Shown: positions 28,459 to 37,282 of the stretch, piece after piece
Layout: every line of letters starts with the position of its first letter
Position numbering within the stretch: the first letter of the stretch is position 1
Source: [Pseudomonas] carboxydohydrogena
GTDB lineage: Bacteria; Pseudomonadota; Alphaproteobacteria; Rhizobiales; Xanthobacteraceae
Direction of reading: 5' to 3'
DNA: 64,000 nt
NCBI RefSeq assembly: GCF_029030725.1
Contig: NZ_CP113162.1
Location: 558,001-622,000 of the forward strand
Made by a program: the position numbers and the translations under genes
The notes under the pieces: generated by a model
Seen by the model: the letters and a program-made list of their open reading frames with translations, nothing else
Told to the model about the DNA's origin: nothing
Database searches by the model: none

Positions 28459-29624
28459 CGGTTGCCCGTTGGGTGAGATGAGAGCCTACCAATGGGACGA
28501 ATTTGCGCCTCGAACAAGTCCGATCGGGATAATCCGACGAGGCGGCGCACCACGCCACGGCCGACATAGAACCAGCCGATCAGCAGCGCCGCGAGCAGGC
28601 TCGCAAGGGCGATCGTGATCAACACGACCCGGCCGCGTCCGATTTCGGCCTGGGAGGCCTGCACCGCGCCCGCGGCGGCGACTTCGCTCCGCCGGCCAAG
28701 CCCGGCCACTTCCCTGGCAAACTCCGTTGCGAGCACGCGGTTCTTCGCCACCACGTCCACGCCGGCCTTGGTGACCGCGATTTCCTTCTGCTTCAGGTCG
28801 AAAATATTGTTCGAACCGCGTCCGATCGCGACCAGTTGGCCGACAAGCCTGGTCGTTTCCGCGTCCTTGAGGATCGCCGCCGCCTTGTTGATGTGATTGG
28901 CGGCTGCATTGAAGCGATCCTTCACCGGCGGCAGCAGATCGGCGGATGCGAGATCGGCGGCCTCGACGAGGACGCCGAGCATCAGGTTGGATTCGGCGCG
29001 CAGGGCCAGTACCGCCTGCAAGGCACCCAGCTCGTTGTCCGCCAACCCCATCAGCGTGGTGTGAACGGTTGCAGGGTTGGGCTCGTTAGCTGTCTTTTCC
29101 AGCTCCATCGTGAGCGCGAAGGCGACATCGTCCGCAATCGGGATCAGTTTTTCTGCGAGCTTCTGGTGTGTCTTGCGCAGTTCGCCGATCAGGGCATGAC
29201 GGGCTTCGGCGATCGACTGGCGCTCGGTGACGGACTTTTCCAGCAGCGTCAGGTTTTCAAGAATGCGTCCGGCCGTTCCGTCGAGCTTGGCGGCATCATC
29301 CGCGCTCAGCAGGCCGATGCTGCGTTTCATCTCCTCGCGCGCCGCTGTGAGCGCCTTGAGGGCATCGCTGCGCTCGGCTTTGTTCGCCGCGGCAAGCAGG
29401 CTTGGGGCGGCCGCGCCGACATCGCCTGCTGCCTTGATGACGCTGGAAGACCGCGTCAATTCGGGAAGACTCTGCTTGGCGATGACGCCGAGAGAATTGC
29501 CGAGGCTGACATAGGAGAATATCGCGTTCAGGCTTGCAATCACGGTCAATGCCGCGACCAATCCGAACGCCATGAACAGGCGGCCTCGCAAACCAAAATG
29601 CAATTTCGACAGTACGGCCTTCAT
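28446..29624 (-). pseudogene. truncated TorS-like sensor kinase: input domain only
   Basis: A 392-residue frame that looks like the sensory half of a hybrid histidine kinase. It has helix 1 (LFMAFGLVAALTVIASLNAIF), a long helical periplasmic region (about 40-330) of the TorS type and helix 2 (VVLITIALASLLAALLIGWFYV). It then breaks at about residue 368, just inside the HAMP start (VVRRLVGLSRS). The last 24 residues (after about 28520) are unrelated to any HAMP and end inside the next gene. All kinase and receiver parts are missing. It could still make a membrane sensor stub. A binding-protein gene lies upstream, as in TorT-TorS-like sets. Confidence 0.75.
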
Positions 29625-29682
29625 CGTATCCCCCGAAGCTCGTGCTTATTCATTGTTGCTGTCTTGACTGAAGCCTTCGCCG

Positions 29683-30855
29683 TCACATTCCTGTTTTTTG
29701 CAAGCGGTTGACCGCTTGCAGGCTGCCGTCGGCTTGAATCACCGTCAGGAAGACCTGATCGGAACCGCGATTGCTGGTGGTGCTGTAGGACAGCTTCATG
29801 CCGCCGACGTCGATCGGGCTGGCTTTCTGGACCGCCTCGATCAATCCCTTGCGCGTCGGCGCGCCATCGATCTTCTCAAGCCCGGCGATCAATGTGCGGC
29901 CAACCAGATAACCCTCCAGCGATACGAAGCCGGGTTTGGCATCCGGCGCCACGGATTTGAGGGCCGCCTGATAACGTTCAACCACGGGAATTTTATTGTC
30001 CAGCGGGAACGGCACGACCTGCGTCACGACCACGCCCGCACCATTGGAGCCAAGCTCCTTGGCGAGAGCGTCGGAGCCGACGAAGGAGACATTGACGAAG
30101 GTTGGATCGAACTTGATCTCGCGCGCCAGCTTGATGAATGCCGCCGCCGGCTTGTAGGAGCTGATCATCACCACGGCTTCGGGCTTGGCCTTCCGCACCG
30201 CAAGCAGCGCGGCCTTGATCGCGACCGTGTTGCGTTCGTACGTTCCCTCGCCGGCGAGTTTCATGCCGCGCTTTTCCAGCGCGCGCTGTAGCCCGGCGAG
30301 ACCTGCCTGCCCGTAGCCGTCATCCTGATACATGATGCCGATACGGGTGTAGCCGAGATCCTTGGTGAGATGTTCGACCATTGCCTCGGTCTCCTGATAG
30401 TAGGAGGCGCGGACATTCATCACCAACGGCTTATAGGGCTCGCGGAGAAACTCGACGCCGGAGAATGCGCCGATCATCGGAACGCCGGCATTGGTTGCGA
30501 TCGGCAGGATCGCGGCGGCGGTCGGCGTGCCGACCGTGCCGATGATTGCGAAGACCTTGTCTTCTTCCAGCAGCTTCTTGACCACTCCGATCGAGCGCGT
30601 CGGTTCATAGCCGTCGTCGATGCTCTTGAGTTCGAGCTTGCGGCCCTTGATGCCGCCCCCCTTGTTGGCCTCGGCGAATGCCGCTTCGAGGCCCAGCTTC
30701 ATGCCCTGTCCCAGGGCCGCTGCCGGACCGGTCAACGCTGCCGCCTGTCCAAGCACGATCTTGTCCGTCGAGACGCCATCCTCGGCGTGGGCGGTGGGTA
30801 GGGCGGCCATGAAGCCAGCCAGCGCAATCGAAGCCATTCTGAACGACGGGCGCAT
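29683..30855 (-). CDS. ABC-type branched-chain amino acid/amide binding protein (peripla_BP_6)
   Basis: A 390-residue periplasmic protein with signal peptide (about 1-24, ending in the ALPTAHA site) and two Rossmann-like lobes: DKIVLGQAAALTGPAAALGQGMKLGLEAAFAEAN, then the hinge region GTPTAAAILPIA and TRIGIMYQDDGYGQAGLAG. It would bind an amino acid, amide or related small organic compound. No permease or ATPase gene is near; the adjacent gene is the truncated sensor, about 58 bases downstream. The likely job was to present a ligand to that sensor, not to feed a transporter; this is inference from the layout. Confidence 0.88.
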   Translation of the reverse strand: MRPSFRMASIALAGFMAALPTAHAEDGVSTDKIVLGQAAALTGPAAALGQGMKLGLEAAFAEANKGGGIKGRKLELKSIDDGYEPTRSIGVVKKLLEEDKVFAIIGTVGTPTAAAILPIATNAGVPMIGAFSGVEFLREPYKPLVMNVRASYYQETEAMVEHLTKDLGYTRIGIMYQDDGYGQAGLAGLQRALEKRGMKLAGEGTYERNTVAIKAALLAVRKAKPEAVVMISSYKPAAAFIKLAREIKFDPTFVNVSFVGSDALAKELGSNGAGVVVTQVVPFPLDNKIPVVERYQAALKSVAPDAKPGFVSLEGYLVGRTLIAGLEKIDGAPTRKGLIEAVQKASPIDVGGMKLSYSTTSNRGSDQVFLTVIQADGSLQAVNRLQKTGM

Positions 30856-31168
30856 GGAAAATATCCTTGAATTTCAATTGTGTTGGTTGCCGGCAAGGTC
30901 GACGAAAACTCTCCGACGTCCCGCCCCCGCGAAGACTCAGTCCCGATTGCATACAATCCGGCAAAAGCATCTATTTTGAATTAATCGGTGGAACCGATGG
31001 CATCGATTGATTTTATTCATCGATGCTCTGACGCTATCCTGCCTCTATACAAGGTCGCGCCTCGCCGGTTCGATGCCTGCGGCTGTGATGCGATGCAGTC
31101 GTCGTGATGATATATGATGCGGCCATCATCGCACGCGGATGGGCGTGTCCAATGACAGGAGATTTTTC
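30856..31168. other. 313-base divergent gap between binding-protein gene and lemA
   Basis: No coding sequence is supported. It holds an AT-rich stretch at about 30970-31035 with a strong inverted repeat (separate entry), a second partly overlapping CCGATGG/CATCGATTG element and, near 31110, a short ATGATATATGATG repeat-like tract. Promoters for both divergent genes must lie here. Confidence 0.5.
31000..31026. promoter_or_regulatory. inverted repeat, candidate operator of the binding-protein/sensor unit
   Basis: Perfect 8-base arms GCATCGAT (31000-31007) and ATCGATGC (31019-31026) with an 11-base AT-rich spacer, about 145 bases upstream of the binding-protein start. The shape suits a dimeric regulator. 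No regulator is assigned; the original partner of the broken sensor is one option. Confidence 0.45.
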
Positions 31169-31828
31169 ATGCGCAGGTTGCTGACGGTTCTCGCCGCGCT
31201 CGCGACACTTAGTCTGACCAATTGCGGATACAACGCGATCCAGCAGAACGACGAGCAGGTGAAGTCGGCCTGGTCGGAAGTGGTGAACCAGTATCAGCGC
31301 CGGGCGGATCTCGTGCCCAACCTCGTCAATTCGGTGAAGGGTTTCGCGCAGCAGGAGAAAGACGTGCTGCTCGGCGTCACCAACGCGCGCGCCAGGGTCG
31401 GCAGCGTGCAGGCCGGCCCCGATGTCGTCAACGATCCGGCGGCGTTGCAGAAATTCCAGGCGGCGCAGGGTGAACTGTCGAGCGCGCTGTCGCGCCTGCT
31501 GGTCGTCACCGAAAACTACCCGCAGCTCAAGTCCGACCAGTTGTTCCGCGATCTGATGGCACAACTGGAAGGCACCGAGAACCGCATCGCGGTGGCGCGC
31601 AACCGCTACATCAAGGCGGTGCAGGACTATAACGTCAACATCCGCACCTTCCCGAACAACCTGACCGCGATGGCATTCGGGTACAAGACCAAGGCGAACT
31701 TCACTGTCGATAACGAGAAGTCGATCTCGACCGCGCCGAAGGTCGATTTCAACGCGCCTGCTCCGGTGCCAGCACCTGCACCTGCACCTGTTCCCGCTCC
31801 ATCGCCGGCTCCCGCGCCTGCCAAGTAG
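31169..31828 (+). CDS. LemA-family lipoprotein
   Basis: A 219-residue LemA protein. A signal peptide ends in lipobox LTNC, lipidating Cys19. The LemA helical core follows, with NDEQVKSAWSEVVNQYQRR, ADLVPNLVNSVKGFA and ENYPQLKSDQLFRDLMAQLEGTENRIAVARNRY. The tail (about 198-219) is an almost pure Pro-Ala run, probably a flexible spacer. The start at 31169 has a strong AGGAG site; the earlier in-frame start lacks one. LemA proteins are often encoded next to TPM-domain proteins, as here, and appear to act at membranes, but their function is not settled. Confidence 0.93.
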   Translation: MRRLLTVLAALATLSLTNCGYNAIQQNDEQVKSAWSEVVNQYQRRADLVPNLVNSVKGFAQQEKDVLLGVTNARARVGSVQAGPDVVNDPAALQKFQAAQGELSSALSRLLVVTENYPQLKSDQLFRDLMAQLEGTENRIAVARNRYIKAVQDYNVNIRTFPNNLTAMAFGYKTKANFTVDNEKSISTAPKVDFNAPAPVPAPAPAPVPAPSPAPAPAK

Positions 31829-31852
31829 CGGGGTGACCGGCGGAGCGGGCCG

Positions 31853-32716
31853 ATGAAGATCGCGAGGCAGCTCGTTCTTGCGTTTCTGCTGTGCTGGGCG
31901 GCGGTCGCCGTGGCGGATGTCGCGGTGCCGCAGCTCACAGCGCGCGTCACCGATCTGACCGGCACGCTCAGCACCGCCGACATCTCGAGTCTCGACCAGA
32001 AATTGGCCGCGTTCGAAGCCCGCAAGGGTAGCCAGATCGCGGTGCTGGTCGTGCCGACGACGCAGCCCGAAGACATCGCGCAATATTCCATCCGCGTCGT
32101 CGAGCAATGGAAGCTCGGACGCAAGGGTGTCGATGACGGCGTGCTGCTGCTGGTCGCCAAGGACGATCGCCGCCTGCGCATCGAGGTCGGTTATGGCCTC
32201 GAAGGCGCGTTGCCTGATGTCACCGCCAACCGCATCATCAACGAGATCATCACGCCGAAATTCAAGCAGGGTGATTTCGCCGGCGGCATCGATGCCGGGG
32301 TTGATCGGATCATCAAGGTCATCGATGGCGAGCCGCTGCCCGCGCCCAAGCCGCGGAATGAGATCAGTCAGGGCAGTTGGGACGAGATCGGCCAGGCCTT
32401 CCCGGTGCTTTTGATCCTGACGATCGTGATCGGTGGGATTCTGCGTCAGGTCTTTGGCCGGTTTCCGGGCTCGCTGCTGACCGGCGGCGGCGTCGCCATG
32501 GTGGCGTGGTGGTTTGCGGGCTTTTGGGCGGTGGCGCTGATCGTCGGGTTCATCGCGTTCTTCTTCACATTGATCGGCGATGCCATTCCGTTGTCCGGCG
32601 GCGGTGGCGGGTATGGTGGTGGCCGCGGCGGATCGAGTTGGGGTGGCGGATCGGGCGGAGGCTTCAGCGGAGGCGGCGGCAGCTTCGGCGGCGGCGGCGC
32701 ATCGGGAAGCTGGTAG
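31853..32716 (+). CDS. TPM-domain (YgcG-type) membrane protein
   Basis: A 287-residue protein with a signal peptide (about 1-22), a TPM domain (about 28-155: VTDLTGTLS, KGSQIAVLVVPTT, DGVLLLVAKDDRRLRIEVGYGLEG, ITPKFKQGDF), two or three membrane helices (about 185-245) and a C-terminal tail made nearly only of Gly and Ser. The glycine tail is usual for this family. TPM domains have been linked to photosystem repair in plants and to unknown membrane roles in bacteria. The gene follows lemA by 24 bases with a GGAGCGGG site. Confidence 0.92.
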   Translation: MKIARQLVLAFLLCWAAVAVADVAVPQLTARVTDLTGTLSTADISSLDQKLAAFEARKGSQIAVLVVPTTQPEDIAQYSIRVVEQWKLGRKGVDDGVLLLVAKDDRRLRIEVGYGLEGALPDVTANRIINEIITPKFKQGDFAGGIDAGVDRIIKVIDGEPLPAPKPRNEISQGSWDEIGQAFPVLLILTIVIGGILRQVFGRFPGSLLTGGGVAMVAWWFAGFWAVALIVGFIAFFFTLIGDAIPLSGGGGGYGGGRGGSSWGGGSGGGFSGGGGSFGGGGASGSW

Positions 32717-32727
32717 CGGGAACGGCG

Positions 32728-33231
32728 ATGGCGGTGAACATCAAGCGCTTGGGCAAGCATCTTCTCGGCAACCGCGCGCGCGTGCGCAAGGCGTTTTCGC
32801 CGCAGGGATTGAAGCGCATCGAGGCTGCGATCAAGGCGAGCGAAGCGCGCCATGCCGGCCAGATCCGTTTCGTGGTCGAAGGCGCGCTCGATGGCCGCCC
32901 GCTGCTGGCGGGGCAATCGGCGAGGGAGCGCGCGCTTGACCTGTTTGCGCATCTGCGTATCTGGGATACCGAACACAATTCCGGCGTGCTGATCTATCTG
33001 CTGCTGGCGGACCGCGATGTCGAGATCGTCGCCGATCGCGGCATCGACGCGAAGGTCGGCGCGGCTCGCTGGCGCGAGGTGTGCGCCATTATGGAGAGCG
33101 AGTTCCAGCAGGGCCATTTCGAAAAAGGTGCGTTGTCCGGGATCGAGCGGATCACGGCTGAACTCGCCGCGCATTTTCCGGCTCAAGGCGTGCACCGTAA
33201 TGAATTGCCGGACCAGCCGGTGGTTCTTTGA
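32728..33231 (+). CDS. second TPM-domain protein, soluble form
   Basis: A 167-residue protein without signal peptide or membrane helix. It has the family core (KRIEAAIKASEARHAGQIRFVVEGAL, LDLFAHLRIWDTEHNSGVLIYLLLADRDVEIVADRGID, then FQQGHFEKGALSGIERI), as in DUF5130/TPM proteins that accompany LemA. It begins 11 bases after the first TPM gene. The two differ in place: one crosses the membrane, this one appears cytoplasmic. The open frame runs further upstream inside the previous gene, but that part is a shadow of the glycine-rich tail. Confidence 0.88.
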   Translation: MAVNIKRLGKHLLGNRARVRKAFSPQGLKRIEAAIKASEARHAGQIRFVVEGALDGRPLLAGQSARERALDLFAHLRIWDTEHNSGVLIYLLLADRDVEIVADRGIDAKVGAARWREVCAIMESEFQQGHFEKGALSGIERITAELAAHFPAQGVHRNELPDQPVVL

Positions 33232-33347
33232 TGCATCAGTTCAGGGGAAATTTCCGCGCGTGGCGGTGAGAATGTTACGGCGGCTTGGCGGGGCGGTGGT
33301 CCTCGATTAGTTTTCGGGAAGTCATCTCGTAACGGGCAGGGTTGCTC

Positions 33348-33971
33348 ATGTTCCGCAGGTCAGTCATCCAGGGCGCGCTTCTGGCGATGGTTGCAATGTC
33401 GCCGGCTCCAGCCATCGCGATGGAACTGACCCCGCCGCAGGCCGATCTTTATTCTTCGGTGTCGATCAATCCGCCGTCCAGAAGCGAGATGACGGTGTGC
33501 TACGGCTTCGTCTGCCGCCGCCGCATGACTCTGGTGTTCTCCGACGCGGATCGCAGGACGCTGACGCAGACCCTGTCGGCGGGAAAAGTGAATGCCGCTG
33601 CCGAGCGCGCGGCGCTTCAGAAGGCCGTCATCTGGTTCGACCGCCGCGTGGGGCCGGTGATCGGCACCAGCAAGCGGGTCGCCAAGGCCGATATCCGTGC
33701 CGGATCGGACGCCACCAATTTCGATTGTTTCGATACCACCCGCGACACCACCAGCCTGCTGCTGGTGCTGCAAGAGTGGGGCCTGCTGAAATTCCACACC
33801 GTCGGCAATCCGCGCTACCGGGGCAATCCGTTCGCGCTCCAGACGCCGCACAACACGGCGGTGGTGGTCGACAAGGCTACCGGAACCGAATGGGTGGTGG
33901 ATTTGTGGCCGAAGAAATATGCCGAGGCCCCCGACGTCATGCCGGTCGAGCGCTGGCTGAAGGAAGACTGA
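33348..33971 (+). CDS. conserved secreted protein of unknown function
   Basis: A 207-residue protein that I do not recognise as a named family. A signal peptide (MFRRSVIQGALLAMVAMSPAPAIA, given as two parts: a basic start and a hydrophobic core ending AIA at residue 24) points to export. The mature part has a CYGFVCRRR pair of cysteines, a single cysteine in the NFDCFDTTRDTTSLLLVLQ block, and a C-terminal half (HNTAVVVDKATGTEWVVDLWPKKY) whose His, Asp and Trp spacing resembles papain-like or transglutaminase-like proteins. That resemblance is weak. It follows the LemA/TPM set by 116 bases on the same strand. Confidence 0.72.
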   Translation: MFRRSVIQGALLAMVAMSPAPAIAMELTPPQADLYSSVSINPPSRSEMTVCYGFVCRRRMTLVFSDADRRTLTQTLSAGKVNAAAERAALQKAVIWFDRRVGPVIGTSKRVAKADIRAGSDATNFDCFDTTRDTTSLLLVLQEWGLLKFHTVGNPRYRGNPFALQTPHNTAVVVDKATGTEWVVDLWPKKYAEAPDVMPVERWLKED

Positions 33972-34065
33972 GCGCAGGCGAATAGTCTTTGCCCGGCGCC
34001 GTGGTTCCTTATGGTTAACCTTCCGTTAGCGAATTGCATCGCATCTTTCGCGGAAGGAGAGAGCC

Positions 34066-34452
34066 ATGCCTTCCAGCCGTACTTCCTTGGACAATGATTC
34101 CTGCCCCGTCGGTGACGAACTGCTCGGCAGCCTCTATCGCGCGAGCGAACACGGCCTCGCCCATCTGGTCGAGACGGTGTCGGGCGATGTGCGGGCGATG
34201 CTGGCGCTGTTCTGTTATCGCCGGGCGCATCTGCATTCGATGAGCCTTGCGATCGCGGCGACATGCAGCGAGCAGGATTTGAGAGAGCAGGGCGGGACCG
34301 TCGGCGCGACATTGTTCGCGATGTCGCGCGAGGCGCCGTCCGAACAGGTTGCTCCCGCTTCAAGCAGCCGCCGCGCCATCACGCTGTCGACCAGGCCGCT
34401 ACGGGCCATTCCCGAAATGGCCGACGACGATATCGAGCCGCTCAGCGCCTGA
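34066..34452 (+). CDS. small protein of unknown function
   Basis: A 128-residue frame with a good GGAAGGAGAG ribosome site 7 bases before the ATG. Composition is ordinary for the genome. The N-terminal 70 residues look helical (GDELLGSLYRASEHGLAHLVE, then DVRAMLALFCYRRAHLHSMSL); the tail is Ser/Ala/Pro-rich and probably disordered. No signal peptide or membrane helix. I recognise no family. It stands between the secreted protein gene and the convergent glycerate kinase gene and may be a lineage-specific gene. Confidence 0.6.
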   Translation: MPSSRTSLDNDSCPVGDELLGSLYRASEHGLAHLVETVSGDVRAMLALFCYRRAHLHSMSLAIAATCSEQDLREQGGTVGATLFAMSREAPSEQVAPASSSRRAITLSTRPLRAIPEMADDDIEPLSA

Positions 34453-34536
34453 TCGATATCAGGCCAATTTTATCCGGGCGCATGATGCGCCGGGACCGCG
34501 CTTGCCGCGAGGGGCAAGCGCCAACCGGTCGATGCC

Positions 34537-35817
34537 TTAATCGACCAGAATGATCCGGATGTCGTTGACGTTGGTCAGCGTCGGCCCGGTCAGCACGAGA
34601 TCGCCGGTCTTCTCGAAAAAGGTCGTCGCGTCGTTGTTGTCCAGATAGGCGACCGGGTCGAGCTTCAGCTCCCGCATCTTCGCGAATGTCGTCTCGTCGG
34701 CCATCGCGCCGGCAGGATCGGTCGGCGAGCCGCCGCCGCCATCGGCGCCGTCGGTATCGGCGGCGAGGACGGAAATGCCCTTGGTATCGGCCAGCGCCGC
34801 CGCTGCGGCGAGAACGTATTCCTGGTTCGGACCGCCGCGCCCGTTGCCGCGCACGATCACGGTCAATTCGCCGCCCGACATGATGGCGACGCGCTTGCCC
34901 TTGGCGCGGGCATCCAGAGCGAGCTTGACGTGCTCGGCGGCAACCTTGCGCGCCTCGCCTTCAAGGTCCGCGCCGAGGTCGATGATCTCGTAACCGGCTT
35001 GCGCTGCGACCCGCACGGCCGCGTCGAGTGAATCGCGTGGTCTGGCGACGATGTCGAAGCGCGCGCGCTCGAAGGCCTTGTCGCCGGGTTTGGCGCTCTC
35101 GTTGCCTGGGTCGGCGAGGGCGGCGCGCACCGCGTCGTCCACTTGCAGCTTGTAGCGCTCGACGATGTTGCGGGCATCAGCAAGCGTCGAGGGATCGGGA
35201 ACGGTCGGGCCGGATGCGATCACCGCCGGGTCGTCATGCGGCACGTCCGAGATGGCGAGCGTCACCAGCTGGGCGGGATAGGCGGCGCGGGCAAGCCGCC
35301 CGCCCTTGATGCGCGACAGATGCTTGCGCACGGTGTTCATGTCGGAAATCGGCGCGCCGGAACGCAGCAGGCTTTTGTTGACCTGCTGCTTGAGTGCGTA
35401 GGGGATGCCTTCGACGGGGGCGATCCAGTTGGCGGAGCCGCCGCCCGAAATCAGGGCCAGCACCAGATCGTCCGGCCCGGCTTCGGCGGCGAGAGCCAGG
35501 GCTTTCTCGGCGCCGCGCACGCTGGCCTCGTCGGGGACGGGATGACCCGCTTCGATGACTTCGATCCGGCGGGTCGGCACGGCATGGCCGTGCCGGGTGG
35601 TCGCAACGCCCGCGATCCGGTCCGCACCCAGACCGGCATCGTCCATGTAATGGCGCTCGGCGGCGGCGGCCATCGCGGCGGCAGCCTTGCCGGCGGCGAC
35701 GATGAACACCTTGCCTCGCGGCGGGCCGGGCAAATGCCGGCGCAGCATTTTGTCAGGGTGGGCAGCGCCCACGGCAGCATCGAAAATGGTGCGAAGCAGG
35801 GGACGTTTATCGGTCAT
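34537..35817 (-). CDS. glycerate 2-kinase (MOFRL family)
   Basis: A 426-residue glycerate kinase of the GckA/TtuD type that phosphorylates D-glycerate at position 2. The N-terminal domain has the KVFIVAAGKAAAAMA strand and glycine loop and the LISGGGSANW motif; the C-terminal MOFRL domain shows VIVRGNGRGGPNQEYVLAAA and the ADTDGADGGGGSPTDPAGA loop. It joins glyoxylate, tartrate or serine-cycle metabolism to glycolysis. The ATG at 35817 follows AAGGT; the longer frame upstream runs into intergenic DNA. It stands alone. Confidence 0.93.
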   Translation of the reverse strand: MTDKRPLLRTIFDAAVGAAHPDKMLRRHLPGPPRGKVFIVAAGKAAAAMAAAAERHYMDDAGLGADRIAGVATTRHGHAVPTRRIEVIEAGHPVPDEASVRGAEKALALAAEAGPDDLVLALISGGGSANWIAPVEGIPYALKQQVNKSLLRSGAPISDMNTVRKHLSRIKGGRLARAAYPAQLVTLAISDVPHDDPAVIASGPTVPDPSTLADARNIVERYKLQVDDAVRAALADPGNESAKPGDKAFERARFDIVARPRDSLDAAVRVAAQAGYEIIDLGADLEGEARKVAAEHVKLALDARAKGKRVAIMSGGELTVIVRGNGRGGPNQEYVLAAAAALADTKGISVLAADTDGADGGGGSPTDPAGAMADETTFAKMRELKLDPVAYLDNNDATTFFEKTGDLVLTGPTLTNVNDIRIILVD

Positions 35818-36044
35818 TAGATACCTTATGCATGGATTCGGTACCGCTTGAAACAGGAGATTTCTGCCGGCGCATACTGAACGGACTGCGCCGGAATAAG
35901 GAAAAGCGGAACGGATTACAACCTTTGGCCTATTCTGGAACCCGGCGTGGCTAACGCCGGGTAGCCGGTCATGGTTTTTGGCTGGTGAAGCGCGCAACAT
36001 CGTCAGGCGCGAGAATCGGCGCCTGTGCGACAAGGGGGAATTGC

Positions 36045-37232
36045 ATGCCGGAGGCCGTCATTGTGTCCACAGCCCGCACCCCAATCGGGAAGGCCTATCG
36101 AGGGGCTCTGAACGCCACCGAGGGAGCGACGCTGTTCGCCCATGCCATCAAGGCGGCGGTGGAGCGGGCGGGCCTCGATCCTGCGGAAATCGAGGACGTG
36201 ACAATGGGCGCGGCGCTCCAGCAAGGCGCGACCTTCGGCAACATCGCGCGCAAGGCGCTGTTGCGGGCGGGATTGCCGGTGGGCGTTGCCGGCACCACGG
36301 TCGACCGGCAATGCGCGTCGGGCTTGCAGGCCATCGCGAACGCCGCGCGCTCGGTGCTGTTCGACGGTGCCGGAATCGCGGTTGGCGGTGGCGGGGAATC
36401 GATCAGCCTCGTGCAGAACGACAAGATGAACATGTTTCACGCCGTCGATCCCGCGCTGAAGGCGGTCAAGCCGGAGATCTACATGTCGATGCTCGACACT
36501 GCCGAGGTGGTGGCGAAGCGCTACGGCATTTCGCGGCAGCGGCAGGACGAATACGCGCTGGAGAGCCAGCGCCGCATCGCCGCCGCGCAGGCCGCGGGCA
36601 AGTTCAATGACGAGATCGCGCCGATCGCGACCAAGATGGGCGTGCTCGACAAGGCCAGCGGCGAGGTGTCGTTCAAGGATATCACGCTGTCGCAGGACGA
36701 GGGACCGCGTCCCGACACCAGCGCCGAGGGCCTTGCCGCCCTGAAGCCGGTGATGGGCGAGGGCTTCACCGTCACCGCCGGGAACGCCAGCCAGTTGTCG
36801 GACGGTGCCAGCGCCGTCGTCATCATGAGCGACAAGATGGCGGCGCGGAAGAATCTCAAGCCGCTCGGAATCTTTCGCGGCATGGTGTCGGCGGGTTGTG
36901 AGCCGGACGAAATGGGCATCGGCCCGGTGTTCGCGGTGCCGCGCCTTCTGAAGCGTCATGGGCTGAGCGTCGATGACATCGACCTGTGGGAATTGAACGA
37001 GGCGTTCGCGGTGCAGGTGATTTACTGCCGCGACAGGCTCGGCCTCGATCCGGCAAAGCTCAACGTCAATGGCGGCGCCATCGCGGTCGGCCATCCTTAC
37101 GGCATGACCGGCGCGCGGCTCGCGGGCCATGTGCTGATCGAAGGGCGGCGGCGCAAGGCGAAATACGCCGTGGTGACGATGTGCGTCGGCGGCGGTATGG
37201 GGTCGGCCGGACTGTTCGAGATCGTGCAGTAG
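36045..37232 (+). CDS. acetyl-CoA acyltransferase (thiolase)
   Basis: A 395-residue thiolase. The acylated cysteine is Cys90 in [10 protein letters not shown]; the catalytic His is in [17 protein letters not shown]; the second cysteine is in [14 protein letters not shown]. Length and motifs fit the degradative and biosynthetic thiolase family alike; substrate chain length cannot be told. A strong GGGGGAA site precedes the ATG at 36045, which gives the usual N-terminus [17 protein letters not shown]. The stop codon lies inside the first arm of a strong terminator. Confidence 0.94.
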   Translation: MPEAVIVSTARTPIGKAYRGALNATEGATLFAHAIKAAVERAGLDPAEIEDVTMGAALQQGATFGNIARKALLRAGLPVGVAGTTVDRQCASGLQAIANAARSVLFDGAGIAVGGGGESISLVQNDKMNMFHAVDPALKAVKPEIYMSMLDTAEVVAKRYGISRQRQDEYALESQRRIAAAQAAGKFNDEIAPIATKMGVLDKASGEVSFKDITLSQDEGPRPDTSAEGLAALKPVMGEGFTVTAGNASQLSDGASAVVIMSDKMAARKNLKPLGIFRGMVSAGCEPDEMGIGPVFAVPRLLKRHGLSVDDIDLWELNEAFAVQVIYCRDRLGLDPAKLNVNGGAIAVGHPYGMTGARLAGHVLIEGRRRKAKYAVVTMCVGGGMGSAGLFEIVQ

Positions 37233-37263
37233 AGTCTGGTTCAACTGCGTTGAACCAGACTCT
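37231..37263 (+). terminator. terminator hairpin after the thiolase gene
   Basis: A perfect 14-base stem: AGAGTCTGGTTCAA (37231-37244) and TTGAACCAGACTCT (37250-37263), loop CTGCG. The T-rich stretch TGTTTATCTTTTTGTTT follows. The stop codon of the thiolase (37230-37232) overlaps the first bases of the stem. Confidence 0.85.
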
Positions 37264-37282
37264 ACTGTTTATCTTTTTGTTT

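Noticed and set aside
26163-28520. A genomic island integrated at tRNA-Arg
   Set aside because: No integrase and no second copy of the tRNA 3' end were spotted at the far side, so site-specific integration is not supported, although the GC shift remains.
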